64,000 nt of DNA from Chitinophagaceae bacterium. GTDB lineage: Bacteria; Bacteroidota; Bacteroidia; Chitinophagales; Chitinophagaceae. The DNA is taken from NCBI GenBank assembly GCA_016721385.1, contig JADKIE010000001.1, positions 738,501 through 802,500 on the forward strand, written 5' to 3'. Positions 9,249 through 18,378 of the stretch are shown piece after piece. The position numbers and the translations under genes are program-made. The notes below the pieces were generated by a model. It made no database searches. It was given only the letters and a program-made list of their open reading frames with translations, and was not told the origin of the DNA. Numbering within the stretch: position 1 is the stretch's first letter; the number at the start of each line of letters is the position of its first letter.

Positions 9249-10587
9249 TTTCTGCAACAGTTGTTTTTTTATCAATACCATACCAATCAATTTTTCGGCT
9301 TAAATACATAGCCAAAGCCAACAGTACAAATAAACCAATGCTGCCAAATAATAAGGCATTATCCTGCATTTGTATTAATACATAAATAAACAAATACAAA
9401 GTTGACAGCAGTAACGCAAAAACTAAAACAGTTTTCGTTTTCTTAAAAATACTCTGTGTATACCAGCTTAGCAGTAATACTGTAGCTGTACTTGCAATTA
9501 AGTAAGACAATGGAAATTGCAAATACTCTGATATAGAAAGCAGCAGCGTATAAAAAACAACAAGAGCAATACCTATTAAAATATATTGCAGCGGATGTAC
9601 CGATCTGCGTTGAAAAATTTCGGTAAAAAAATATGCAAAAAAAGTAAGTGCAATAATAAGTATGGCATATTTTAACGAACGCAGTGTTTGTGCATAAGCA
9701 TCAAAAGGCGATAATAAAATTACTCCAAAACTGCTTTCTTTTACAGACCCTATAGAATTACTGCCACTTGTAAACACTTTTGGAAAATCTCTGTTAAACT
9801 TTGATACTGCCCATGCAGCTTCAAAACCTGTATTATTAATGCGTTCTGTATCGGGTAAATATTTACCATCAATTGCAGGGCTTTTCCATGTGCTGTTAAA
9901 ATGCACATCTGTACTACTTCCTAATGGTGAGCAATAAATTTTTTCGGACCCCTGCAAATTTAGTTCTATAGAAAAAATGCCGTCACTTGTTGCAAAATTT
10001 GCATCAATATTTATTGGTACAGAAATACCCTGATATGCAATTTCGTTTTCGGGCAAACCGGTTTCCATAGTAAGTAAAGAATCATTCCATTTTATGCTTT
10101 GTTGTTTTATTCCTTTTAAATCGCTGATTCCGACACACAACTTTGCTTCGTTCCATTTTACAAAAGATTCATTAATACCTGCAGATGCAATACTGTTGTT
10201 ACTAAATTTCCCCTTAAGTACAATTGGCTTGGCCGTAAATACAGGTACTTTATAAATACTTCTATAGCGTATTTCGGGCTCCAATGTACTATTTATGCTT
10301 AGTTGCTCTGGCAATAAATAAATGTACTTTTTAATGGCATTTTTATTTGCATCAAAATCGGTGTATGGTATGGTTAAAAACGGGCCGGTTACATTTTGTG
10401 CTGCACTCCATTTATTGCTTATTTCTCTGGTTACTTCTTGCTTTCTATCTTTTCGGTCGTTTACCAAATACATAATTATAAACGTAGGTATTAGCAGCGC
10501 CAATACTAAAAAGGCAATAAAAAAAGATTTTAAAATAAGTTTATTTTTTTGCCAAAAATTTGGTTGAGGCTGATTGTGCGATTCCAT
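9241..10587 (-). CDS. creD: Cell envelope integrity protein CreD
   Basis: The 448-residue protein has an N-terminal membrane helix (residues 15-42). A large periplasmic domain contains REISNKWSAAQNVTGPFLTIPY, LLPEQLSINSTLEPEIRYRSIYKVPVFTA and GVILLSPFDAYAQTLRSLKYA, all typical of CreD/inner-membrane protein YbiS-type families. About five C-terminal helices follow. In E. coli creD belongs to the CreBC regulon, but the biochemical function is unknown. Here it is preceded by a palindrome at 10613-10631 and by a small HTH regulator gene, and overlaps a Coq4-like gene, so it probably forms a small envelope operon with them. Confidence 0.85.
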   Translation of the reverse strand: MESHNQPQPNFWQKNKLILKSFFIAFLVLALLIPTFIIMYLVNDRKDRKQEVTREISNKWSAAQNVTGPFLTIPYTDFDANKNAIKKYIYLLPEQLSINSTLEPEIRYRSIYKVPVFTAKPIVLKGKFSNNSIASAGINESFVKWNEAKLCVGISDLKGIKQQSIKWNDSLLTMETGLPENEIAYQGISVPINIDANFATSDGIFSIELNLQGSEKIYCSPLGSSTDVHFNSTWKSPAIDGKYLPDTERINNTGFEAAWAVSKFNRDFPKVFTSGSNSIGSVKESSFGVILLSPFDAYAQTLRSLKYAILIIALTFFAYFFTEIFQRRSVHPLQYILIGIALVVFYTLLLSISEYLQFPLSYLIASTATVLLLSWYTQSIFKKTKTVLVFALLLSTLYLFIYVLIQMQDNALLFGSIGLFVLLALAMYLSRKIDWYGIDKKTTVAENV

Positions 10588-10612
10588 GTTAGTTTGTTTA
10601 TGTTATTAAAAG

Positions 10613-10631
10613 TACTTTGCATTTCAAAGTA
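10613..10631. promoter_or_regulatory. Palindromic candidate operator upstream of creD
   Basis: TACTTTG-CATTT-CAAAGTA is a perfect 7-bp inverted repeat with a 5-bp spacer, 26 bases before the creD ATG. The same ACTTTG-N5-CAAAGT arrangement recurs at 11625-11641 before the first gene of this cluster. The adjacent HTH regulator (10647-10943) is the obvious candidate binder. On the minus strand the downstream arm overlaps TACTTTTA, close to the -7 consensus, so binding would block a promoter there. Confidence 0.55.
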
Positions 10632-10646
10632 AAAGTATAAAAAAAT

Positions 10647-10943
10647 TTATTTTACAGTGCCAATCATTTTTTCCAAAGCTGTTAAATGTATCTTAAATGA
10701 TTTTTCGCCAGCCTTAGTAATACTGTACGTTGTATTGGTTTTACGGCCAATAAAGCCCTTCTGCACTTTAATAAAAGCACTCTCCTCCAGCGTTTTTAAA
10801 TGACTGGCAAGATTACCGTCTGTAATATCCAGCAACTCCTTTAATTCATTAAAATTCAATTCGGCATTTACAACTAAAGCACTCATAATGCCCAGCCGTA
10901 TTCTGCTATCAAAAATTTTATTTAAGTTTTCTATTAAGTTCAT
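10647..10943 (-). CDS. Small winged-helix transcriptional regulator
   Basis: A 98-residue stand-alone winged helix: DSRIRLGIMSALVVNAELNFNELKELLDITDGNLASHLKTLEE is the helix-turn-helix with its recognition helix. FIKVQKGFIGRKTNTTYSITKAGEKSFKIHL gives the beta-wing and the TxxG end. This matches the HTH_34/ArsR-like family common in Bacteroidota, with no metal-binding cysteines and no effector domain. Its position between a membrane protein gene and creD, plus two matching palindromes in front of those genes, suggests it regulates this cluster, probably as a dimer. That target is inference. Confidence 0.8.
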   Translation of the reverse strand: MNLIENLNKIFDSRIRLGIMSALVVNAELNFNELKELLDITDGNLASHLKTLEESAFIKVQKGFIGRKTNTTYSITKAGEKSFKIHLTALEKMIGTVK

Positions 10944-10976
10944 TTCATTAACAATTATCCATTAACACATTATCCA

Positions 10977-11616
10977 TTATTTTTCGTACCGGTACCACAT
11001 TACAATACCATATACAATATGCAAAATGCCAAAACCTATTGCCCAAAAATATAAGCCATAGCCAACAAACCAGCAATTTATAATACCCAGCAAAATTTGG
11101 CAATAACCTAAGTATCTAACTTCGCCTAATGTATATTTACTTGCATTTACCAAAGCAAGGCCATAAAAAATTAGGCACCCCGGTGCTATTAATCCATAGT
11201 TTCCAAACTGCATTTGTTTATATAAATAAATTGCACCTGCAAGCATTGGCACAGCTACATTAACAAAAAGTCTTTTGGAAGTACCCCCATAATGGAATTT
11301 TATTTTTTTACTACGTAAATAAGTAAACAAAAAGAAAAGAAAAATGCTGCAAAAAAGTAAACATAGCAACCTGAAACAATTTGTGCCCCATAAACTCTCT
11401 TAAACTTTCGGTACCAATACCATTAAAAATGGCCTCTCTGTAACCAGATGGCCCGCCATTGGCTTCAATAATATCATTGGCAAACCAAGCGCCTACTAAT
11501 GCACAAACTCCTGCGGCTATGCCACTTAAACCGCTTAGGCTAATGAAACGGCTGCTGCGTTCCATCATTTGTTTAATTTGTTGTATGTCTTGTAAAGACT
11601 GTTGTTGCTCGTTCAT
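10977..11616 (-). CDS. Conserved membrane protein, frameshifted
   Basis: Two overlapping open segments (11311-11616 and 10977-11369) form one protein of about 213 residues with a frame change near 11340-11370 in A/T-runs. The N-terminus is soluble and Gln-rich (MNEQQQSLQDIQQIKQMMER). SRFISLSGLSGIAAGVCALVG, a second helix in the broken region, and four more hydrophobic stretches (AVPMLAGAIYLYKQ, LIAPGCLIFYGLALVNAS, YCQILLGIINCWFVGYGLYF, WAIGFGILHIVYGIVMWY) give about six membrane helices. No known domain is recognised. It is the first gene of the HTH-creD cluster and has an operator-like palindrome 8 bases before its start codon. Confidence 0.65.
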
Positions 11617-11624
11617 AAAAAAGC

Positions 11625-11641
11625 ACTTTGAAATACAAAGT
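11625..11641. promoter_or_regulatory. Palindromic candidate operator upstream of the membrane protein gene
   Basis: ACTTTG-AAATA-CAAAGT, a perfect 6-bp inverted repeat with 5-bp spacer, lies 8 bases upstream of the ATG at 11616. It matches the creD palindrome in arm sequence and spacing. The short distance to the start codon fits repression. Confidence 0.5.
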
Positions 11642-11793
11642 ACGATATTGATTTTGATTTTTGCAAATTATTTTTTGCCCTAAGCCCTACGATTATGTTA
11701 CGCTTCTATCGCAAGTATGCTTAGTCATTCTTTATCTCATATCTTTATTATGCAACTAAAGCAATCTGTTATCAACTTATTCATTCCTTATTT

Positions 11794-13890
11794 ATGAAAC
11801 TTCTGCTTATATTATTAACTTTTTCAGTTTTTCCTCAATTATTATTTAGCCAAACTAAAATTGACCCAACCAAAATAGATATTGTAAGAGATAGCTTTGG
11901 TGTACCACATATTTTTGCCAAAACAGACGCCGAAGTAGCATATGGCCTTGCATGGGCAGAGGCTGAGGATGATTTTGCAAGCATGCAAGAAATTATGTTA
12001 CCTGTTAAAAATTTGATGGGCAGGGTGCAAGGTAAAAAAGGCGTAGCCGGCGATTATGCTTTTGCTCTTTTTAGATGCAAAGAAATTACCGAAGAAAAAT
12101 GGAATACACTTACACCCGAATTTTTAGCTTTAATTGATGGATATATACAGGCTTTAAATAATTATGCAAGACTACATCAAAAGGAAATATTGCATAAAAA
12201 ACTGTTTCCTGTAACTGCAAAAGAGTATATTTCGGCTTCAGTATTTGCCCTTACTATATTTAATGGTGCAGATAAGGCATTGTTAAGAATTTTTAAAAAT
12301 AAAGAATGGGAATTACCCGAATTAAATAAAAAAGGAAGCAATTCAGCCGCTATTCACTCTACCAAAACAACAACCGGCGAGAATTTTTTATTAATTAATG
12401 CACACCAACCAAATACCGGCCCATTATCTTTTTACGAAGCTCATATTAATAGCAATGAAGGCTTAAATGTAGCAGGAGGATTGTTAGCCGGTGGCCCTTG
12501 TATATTACACGGTGCAAATGAAAATTTAGGTTGGGCACATACTGTAAACTATTGCGACAGATTAGATGAATATCAATTAGAAATGAATACTGCTAACAAT
12601 TTGCAATATAAATTTGACGGACAATGGATTGATTTGGAGGTAAAAACAATTAAGCTACGAATTAAAGGAATCCCCATTAATATAAAACGAAAAATTTACT
12701 GGAGTAAGTATGGTGCTACAATGAAAAATAAGCAAGGCTTTTTTTCGATACGCCTTGGAGCTAATATGAAAATAGGTGTATTGCAACAATGGTACGAAAT
12801 GAATAAGGCGAAAAACTATACAGAGTTTTATGCAGCATTAAACAAGCAAGAACTAAGCATGTTTAATATTATGTATGCCGATAGATACGATACTATATTT
12901 TATATTAATAATGCTTTAATGCCCATTAGGCAATCGTTTAAAGTAACTAAAAGTAAAGTTTTACCTACAAAAGATTCAATAGAATTTTACCACTGGAAAC
13001 AAACTGTGCCAGGCAATACAAGTAATACCTTGTGGACAAAATTTAGGCCACTTAAAGACTTACCGCAATATATAAATCCTAAAAGTGGTTTTTTATTTAA
13101 CACAAATCATTCTTCCTTTTTAGCTACTGCCAAAGAAGATAATTTAAACCCCAAAATGGTTAAGCCACAAGATGGTTGGGAACAATATCATTTAAACAGA
13201 AGCCTTCGATTTTTAGAGTTGATGCCGCAAAATGAAAAATTGAGTTATGAAAAATTTAAAGAAATAAAATTTGATAAGCAACTTCCATTTACACTAGCAT
13301 ATACTTACAAAATAGGCAGCATGTTTGCTTTACAAGAAAATGATTACCCTGAGCTAGCTACGCTAATTAGCACATTTAAAAACTGGAATAAGCGTGGCGA
13401 TGCAAATAGCAAAGGAGCTGCAATATTTTTATTAGCTTATGAATATTTAAAAAATAAACTTCAAGGGCAAACTGCCAGAAACATAACAAGGCAAGAAGCT
13501 TTAGAAACCTACACCCACATTAAAAGCTACCTGCAAACAAATTTTGGTAAAGAAGATATTGTTTTAGGCGATATACAAAAATTAGTTAGAGGCGATAAAG
13601 AATGGCCGCTTTGGGGTTTCCCGGATCTACTTAGCCCACAATGGACAGAAAAATATAAGGATGGAAAATTAAAATCTGTTGGCGGAGACGGCCTTGTAAT
13701 GTTTGTACGTTTTGCAAAAGATAGTTTACCCAAAATTGAAAGCATAAATATGTATGGAGCAAGTGCAAACCCCAAAAGCAAACATTTTGATGATCAGGTA
13801 GAAATGTATTTAAACCAACAAACCAAAACTATAAGTTTGGATAAAGAAGAAGTTTATAGAAAAGCTGAGAGAGTTTATCATCCAAATTAA
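11794..13890 (+). CDS. Penicillin acylase family (Ntn) hydrolase
   Basis: The 698-residue secreted protein has a signal peptide (to FSQ, residue 20). The alpha-chain region opens IDIVRDSFGVPHIFAKTDAEVAYGLAWAEAEDDF. KKGSNSAAI near residue 182 is the autocatalytic processing site whose Ser182 would become the N-terminal nucleophile. Beta-chain motifs include NAHQPNTGPLSFYEAHIN and ENLGWAHTVNYCDRLDEYQ. The fold and order match aculeacin/penicillin acylases that hydrolyse amide bonds of N-acyl compounds such as lactones or lipopeptides; the substrate is unknown. The gene is complete. It converges on an aminotransferase gene, sharing the bases TTAA at 13887-13890. Confidence 0.8.
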   Translation: MKLLLILLTFSVFPQLLFSQTKIDPTKIDIVRDSFGVPHIFAKTDAEVAYGLAWAEAEDDFASMQEIMLPVKNLMGRVQGKKGVAGDYAFALFRCKEITEEKWNTLTPEFLALIDGYIQALNNYARLHQKEILHKKLFPVTAKEYISASVFALTIFNGADKALLRIFKNKEWELPELNKKGSNSAAIHSTKTTTGENFLLINAHQPNTGPLSFYEAHINSNEGLNVAGGLLAGGPCILHGANENLGWAHTVNYCDRLDEYQLEMNTANNLQYKFDGQWIDLEVKTIKLRIKGIPINIKRKIYWSKYGATMKNKQGFFSIRLGANMKIGVLQQWYEMNKAKNYTEFYAALNKQELSMFNIMYADRYDTIFYINNALMPIRQSFKVTKSKVLPTKDSIEFYHWKQTVPGNTSNTLWTKFRPLKDLPQYINPKSGFLFNTNHSSFLATAKEDNLNPKMVKPQDGWEQYHLNRSLRFLELMPQNEKLSYEKFKEIKFDKQLPFTLAYTYKIGSMFALQENDYPELATLISTFKNWNKRGDANSKGAAIFLLAYEYLKNKLQGQTARNITRQEALETYTHIKSYLQTNFGKEDIVLGDIQKLVRGDKEWPLWGFPDLLSPQWTEKYKDGKLKSVGGDGLVMFVRFAKDSLPKIESINMYGASANPKSKHFDDQVEMYLNQQTKTISLDKEEVYRKAERVYHPN

Positions 13891-15068
13891 AAATTATTTA
13901 ATGCCGAAATAATTTTTCTACAAGCCTCTCTTATCTCTTCCTCACTAATAGTAAGTGGTGGAGCAATACGCAAACAATTACTGGCAAATAAGAACCAATC
14001 GGTAAAAACGCCTTCGATTATTAATGCATCAATTATTTTTTTATTTGTTTCAAAGCTATCAAAGTAAACAGCAATCATTAAACCGCAGGCATTTACTTTT
14101 TGTATTTTAGGATGCTGCAATAATGTTTTAAATAATTCACCTTTTTTGTTTACTCCTTCAATCAGCCTTTCTTGAAACAATACATTAAATGCAGCTAACC
14201 CGGCAGCACAGCAAACCGGATGCCCACCAAATGTATTGATATGCCCCAACACAGGATTATGTGTAAGGGTATCCATTATTTTTTTATCAGCAATAAAAGC
14301 ACCTAATGGCATACCGCCGCCTAAGGCTTTGCCCAATAATAAAACATCCGGTACAACATCAAATTGTTCGAAAGCCCAAAGGGTTCCATTGCGGCCAAAA
14401 CCACATTGTATTTCGTCTAAAATTAACAGCGTTCCGGTTTGGGTGCATTTTTTTCGTAATGCTTTTAACCAGTTATTTTGAGGTACAATTATACCAGCCT
14501 CGGCCTGCACCGTTTCGGCAATTACACAAGCTGTTTTATCGGTAATATTTTCTAACTCATCAAATGAATTGTAATTGAGTTGCATGGTGTTGGGCAATAA
14601 CGGCCTAAATGCATTTCGCCAATACTCATCGCCCATTATACTTAAAGCGCCTTGTGTGCTGCCGTGGTAGCTGTTTTTAAAAGAAATTATTTGTGTTCTT
14701 CCGTTATAACGCTTGGCCAGTTTCATTGCACCTTCGGTGGCTTCGCTACCGCTTGCGGTAAAAAAAACGGAGTTTAAGGAAGATGGTAAATGATGGGTTA
14801 ATGCTGTTGCATACAGTACTTGCGGACTTTGTATCAACTCGCCGTAAACCATTATATGCAAATAGTCGTCTGCCTGCTTTTTTATAGCCTCTACAATTTT
14901 GGGATGCTTATGCCCAACATTACAAACGCTGATTCCACCTATTAAATCAATATATTCTTTACCATTTATATCGTATAATTTACATCCCTGGGCTTTTACA
15001 ATTTCTAATGCCAATGGCGCATCTGATGTTTGGCCTATATGTTGTAAAAAAAGTTGGCGATTAGTCAT
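13887..15068 (-). CDS. Class III aminotransferase (acetylornithine/ornithine aminotransferase-like)
   Basis: The 393-residue PLP enzyme has YIDLIGGISVCNVGHKHPKI near the start. FTASGSEATEGAMKLAK is the cofactor phosphate site, LILDEIQCGFGRNGTLWAFE carries the PLP-ring Asp, and LLLGKALGGGMPLGAF carries the catalytic Lys near residue 246. These place it with acetylornithine/ornithine/GABA-type omega-aminotransferases. The usual N-terminus and length are intact. Nothing nearby belongs to arginine synthesis, so the substrate is open and no gene symbol is assigned. Start: ATG 15068, MTNRQLFLQHIGQ. Confidence 0.8.
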   Translation of the reverse strand: MTNRQLFLQHIGQTSDAPLALEIVKAQGCKLYDINGKEYIDLIGGISVCNVGHKHPKIVEAIKKQADDYLHIMVYGELIQSPQVLYATALTHHLPSSLNSVFFTASGSEATEGAMKLAKRYNGRTQIISFKNSYHGSTQGALSIMGDEYWRNAFRPLLPNTMQLNYNSFDELENITDKTACVIAETVQAEAGIIVPQNNWLKALRKKCTQTGTLLILDEIQCGFGRNGTLWAFEQFDVVPDVLLLGKALGGGMPLGAFIADKKIMDTLTHNPVLGHINTFGGHPVCCAAGLAAFNVLFQERLIEGVNKKGELFKTLLQHPKIQKVNACGLMIAVYFDSFETNKKIIDALIIEGVFTDWFLFASNCLRIAPPLTISEEEIREACRKIISALNNF

Positions 15069-15168
15069 TTTGCAAAGTTCGGAAAGATTAATTGAATTAT
15101 AAATGTTTGGTTAAATTGCAACTGATAAAACTATTTGTTGCAGTTGAGTTGCTGCGTAATGGTATGCG

Positions 15169-15192
15169 GTACAAGTGAGTGACACAACGATG
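15169..15192 (+). repeat. 24-nt dispersed repeat, copy 2
   Basis: Identical to 4255-4278 at 23 of 24 positions. It ends 40 bases before the ATG of the gamma-carbonic anhydrase-like gene. The 160-base gap from 15069 to 15232 holds no other feature I recognise. Confidence 0.5.
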
Positions 15193-15232
15193 TTAAATAG
15201 TAATTCTACAGTTAAGTACAAAAAAATAAACT

Positions 15233-15757
15233 ATGCCAGTAATTCTTCCGGTTAAAGGAGTAATGCCTGTAATGGGCATTAATTGTTTTTTAGCGCCTAA
15301 TGCCACCGTTGTTGGCAATGTGGTAATGGGTGATGATTGCAGCGTTTGGTTTAATGCCGTTTTAAGGGGCGATGTAAATTTTATACGCCTTGGCAATAAG
15401 GTAAATGTGCAGGATGGAGCCATTATTCACTGCACTTATGAAAAATTTGGCACAACAATTGGAAATAATGTTAGCATTGGGCACAATGCAATTGTACATG
15501 GATGCGTTATAGATAATAATGTGCTTATAGGTATGGGAGCAATTGTAATGGATAATGTGCGTATTGGCAGTAACAGCATTATTGCCGCAGGTGCTGTGGT
15601 GCTTGAAAATACAGTGGTAGAGCCTGGAACTATATATGCAGGTGTGCCGGCCAAAAAAGTAAAAGACATTAGCCAGGAGTTAATACACGGCGAAATAGAC
15701 CGGATTGCCAATAATTATTTAATGTACAGCAAATGGTTTGATGCTGACGGGGTTTAA
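15233..15757 (+). CDS. Gamma-carbonic anhydrase family protein (left-handed beta-helix)
   Basis: A 174-residue protein built of hexapeptide repeats (for example NATVVGNVVMGDDCSVWFNAVLRGD, GTTIGNNVSIGHNAIVHGCVI). The three His metal ligands of the gamma-class fold are present: His66 in DGAIIHCTY, and His84 and His89 in SIGHNAIVHG. The C-terminal helix (GEIDRIANNYLMYSKWF) is also typical. The family includes YrdA, PaaY and CaiE, and only some members have carbonic anhydrase activity, so the reaction is not certain. It acts as a cytosolic trimer. A promoter for the next gene overlaps its 3' end. Confidence 0.85.
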   Translation: MPVILPVKGVMPVMGINCFLAPNATVVGNVVMGDDCSVWFNAVLRGDVNFIRLGNKVNVQDGAIIHCTYEKFGTTIGNNVSIGHNAIVHGCVIDNNVLIGMGAIVMDNVRIGSNSIIAAGAVVLENTVVEPGTIYAGVPAKKVKDISQELIHGEIDRIANNYLMYSKWFDADGV

Positions 15758-15767
15758 TGTAGTTTTG
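15737..15767 (+). promoter_or_regulatory. Consensus Bacteroidota promoter for the small lipoprotein gene
   Basis: TTTG at 15737-15740, then exactly 19 bases, then TAGTTTTG at 15760-15767. This is a full match to the Bacteroidota housekeeping promoter TTTG-N19-TAnnTTTG. It overlaps the end of the upstream gene; the expected start site near 15774 would give about 20 bases of leader before the ATG at 15795. Confidence 0.75.
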
Positions 15768-15794
15768 TAGCGTATAAAAACATAATTTTAAGGT

Positions 15795-15989
15795 ATGAAA
15801 AAGATTATACTTACAATTTTAACCATTGCATTTTTAATGAGCAGTTGCTCTGTTTTTAAAAGGAAAGAAAAATATGGCTGCCCTACGGATGGCCGAAATG
15901 TAGGAGCTGAAAAAATTGCAAGTGGCGATGACAAGGCTATTAAAGCCAGCAATAAAGCTAAATATAAAGGTGGCAGAAAGTCATATTGA
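15795..15989 (+). CDS. Small lipoprotein of unknown function
   Basis: A 64-residue protein with a lipoprotein signal: MKKIILTILTIAFLMSSC, Cys at residue 18. The mature part is about 46 residues, very basic (many Lys/Arg), with GCPTDGRNVGAEKI in the middle and KGGRKSY at the end. Such small basic lipoproteins are common in Bacteroidota and have no known role. A consensus promoter lies just upstream, supporting a real, independently transcribed gene. I do not recognise a family. Confidence 0.7.
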   Translation: MKKIILTILTIAFLMSSCSVFKRKEKYGCPTDGRNVGAEKIASGDDKAIKASNKAKYKGGRKSY

Positions 15990-16031
15990 GGATACGGTTG
16001 TTTGATATGTAAAATCTAAAATCCAAATATC

Positions 16032-16334
16032 ATGTGTTATCATTTAAAAACCAATAATGGCGGTACCGAAGCCGTTATAGACGACAATTGCGGCATATCT
16101 AAATTTTATGCTATTGCTACAACACTTGCCAATGATTTGCAGGTAAAATTTTTAAACCAAGTGGATGATGCCGATACGCTAGATTGGGATTTTAAATATA
16201 AAAAAAACTACTTAACACTGCACTATAGTATTTTTAATGGCGTTAGCATTTTGCCTCAACAGGTAAAGAAAGTAAGAAAGGGAAACAACGCTGTTTTAGA
16301 AGTTGCTCATTATTTGGAGCAAAGAGTTTATTAA
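16032..16334 (+). CDS. Conserved hypothetical protein
   Basis: A 100-residue soluble protein without signal peptide or membrane segment; it begins MCYHLKTNNGGTEAVIDD and contains FYAIATTLANDLQVKFLNQVDDADTLDWDF. I do not recognise a domain. The MCYH start recalls SRAP (YedK) proteins, whose Cys2 is catalytic, but no other SRAP motif is present and it is far too short. It converges on rsgA, sharing the bases TTAA at 16331-16334, which argues both ends are genuine. Function unknown. Confidence 0.55.
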   Translation: MCYHLKTNNGGTEAVIDDNCGISKFYAIATTLANDLQVKFLNQVDDADTLDWDFKYKKNYLTLHYSIFNGVSILPQQVKKVRKGNNAVLEVAHYLEQRVY

Positions 16335-17272
16335 TATTTTTTTTCGTCGATTGAGTCTAAAATATTGCGATAGCTTATATAACGCTCTGCCGAAACTTTA
16401 TTGGTATTAACTGCATTTTTTACCGCACAGTTAGGCTCCTCGGTATGCATACAATTATTAAACTGGCAATCGTTCATTAATATTCTCATTTCGGGAAAAT
16501 AATGCGAAAGTTCCTGCTTGCTTATATCTACCAGGCCAAGTTCTCTTATACCCGGTGTGTCAATAATTTTTCCACCAAAGGGCAAGTCGTACATTTCGGC
16601 AAAAGTGGTTGTGTGCATTCCTTTACCACTCCAACCACTTACATCTTTTGTTTTTAAATTTATTTGCGGAAATATTTTATTTAAAAAAAGATGATTTACC
16701 CACACCGCTATGGCCGCTTATTAAAGTAATTTTATCTTTCAACAGGTCTTTAAGTTCATCAATACCTTCATTTTTTTCTACACTTATTTTTTTTACAGTA
16801 TAACCAATTGCTTCGTAAATATTTTTTAACTCTTCAAATTTTTCTTCTTCTTTCTTTTTATATAAATCGGCTTTGTTAAAAACAATTATGGTAGGTATGT
16901 GAAAAGATTCGGAAGAAATTAAAAACCTATCTATAAATCCCTGCGATGTTTTAGGATCTTTAAGTGTTGCAAAAAGTAAGTTTTGATCTAAATTTGAAGC
17001 TATGATATGATGCTGGTTTTTATTGGCAGGAGAAAGGCGGGTAATGTAGTTTTTTCTTTTTCGATTTCGGTAATGGTAAACGACACTTGACTTTCATTAT
17101 CCTTTCGGTTTGTATCAGAATCAATTTTCACCACATCGCCAACAGCAATAGGATTGGTGCTGGTAAGTCCGTCTATTTTAAACTTACCTAAAATACGGGC
17201 ATTAAACTGCTTGCCGGTATTATCTTTTACCACATACCAACTACCCGTAGATTTATAAACTGTTGCCTGCAT
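16331..17272 (-). CDS. rsgA: Ribosome small-subunit GTPase RsgA, two frameshifts
   Basis: Pieced together from 17000-17281, an internal segment, and 16331-16705 it makes a 313-residue RsgA. An N-terminal OB domain (QATVYKSTGSWYVVKDN) is followed by the circularly permuted GTPase (NKADLYKK as G4, then the G1 loop SGHSGVGKSS, and IIDTPGIRELG as G3). The C-terminal zinc site runs CQFNNCMHTEEPNCAVK. RsgA matures the 30S ribosomal subunit. The frame breaks lie near 17040 (one A too few) and near 16690 (one T too many), cancelling in length. The ATG at 17272 is preferred over 17281. The gene is unlikely to be truly broken. Confidence 0.85.
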
Positions 17273-17359
17273 TAATAGCAAAAATAACAGTTAAGATACA
17301 GATTGCACAGTTTAGCAAAAATTATTATTCTACATTTTGCAAGCATGCACACTAAAGTT

Positions 17360-18365
17360 TTAAGGAAATTTTTTATATACAGTAAACTTAAGCAACACTT
17401 CTAATAGTAAAAAGGCCAAAGCTGCAAATACAAATGGAAAAAACTTTTCGTTGTATTTAGTTACAGTAGTAAGTTCTACTTTCGATTTTTCAAGGCCATT
17501 TATATCATTATAAATTTTTGCAAGCCCGTCGTTATCTTTAGCCCTAAAATATTTACCGCCTGTTTCATTAGCAATTTCGGTTAATAATTTTTCATCAATA
17601 GTAACTTTTACACTTTGATACACAATATCACCCATGGGTGTTTGTACCGGCTGTTGTGTATATCCTTCTGTGCCTACACCAATGGTATAAACTTTTACAC
17701 CAAATGCTTTTAATTTCCTTAGCAGTATTAGGGTCTAAAATTTTACCTCCATTATCAACACCGTCGGTAAGCAAAATAACAATTTTATAAGATGTTTTGC
17801 TGGTTCTTAACCTTTCTACACTTGTGCCCAATCCTGCACCAATGGCTGTGCCATCTTCTAACAAACCGTTGTGTATATTTTGAATGGCATTTAACAACAC
17901 TTTACTATCTGTTGTTAACGGGCATTGTGTAAAACTTTCGCCTGCAAAAATTACAATACCTATTTTATCGGTTTGTCTTTTTAAAACAAAATCAGCAGCT
18001 ACATTTTTAGCAGCTTCTAAGCGGTTAGGTTTAAAATCTTGTGCCGTCATACTGCCGCTTACATCTATGCATAACATAATATCTATCCCTTCACCTTCGG
18101 ATTGCTGTAATTCGTTTTTAGTTTGCGGTTTTGCCAAAGCAACTATAATACTACTAATGGCACATAGCCTTAATACAAAAGGTAAATGCCTGAAAAGTAC
18201 TTTAAAAGAAGACAAGCCTTTAGCCGAAGTATCGGAAACTGTTATTGCTGCTTGCTGCTTATTATTTTTCTTGTAATACCAAATAAGTAAAACCGGCAGT
18301 AATGCAAATAAAGAAAAAAACCAAGGCTGACTAAACCTAATATCGTTAAAATAGTTAATAAGCAA
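17360..18365 (-). CDS. batA: BatA-like VWA-domain membrane protein, frameshifted
   Basis: Segments 17628-18365 and 17360-17635 join near 17715-17720. The protein of about 335 residues has N-terminal membrane helices (residues 14-30 and 60-78). A VWA domain carries a full MIDAS (CIDVSGS with Asp101, Ser103, Ser105; then TDGVD), and a C-terminal helix ends FVFAALAFLLLEVLLKF. It lies at the end of a moxR-DUF58-BatD-like-batA series, the Bacteroidota aerotolerance-type cluster. Such proteins are thought to act in envelope protein folding or stress with the MoxR ATPase. After IVILLTDGVDNGGKI the frame breaks at the expected KALGVKVYTIGVGT. Confidence 0.8.
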
Positions 18366-18378
18366 AATATCAGTTAGT

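Noticed and set aside
16032..16334. SRAP/YedK peptidase, because of the MCYH start
   Set aside because: Protein is only 100 residues and lacks every other SRAP motif.
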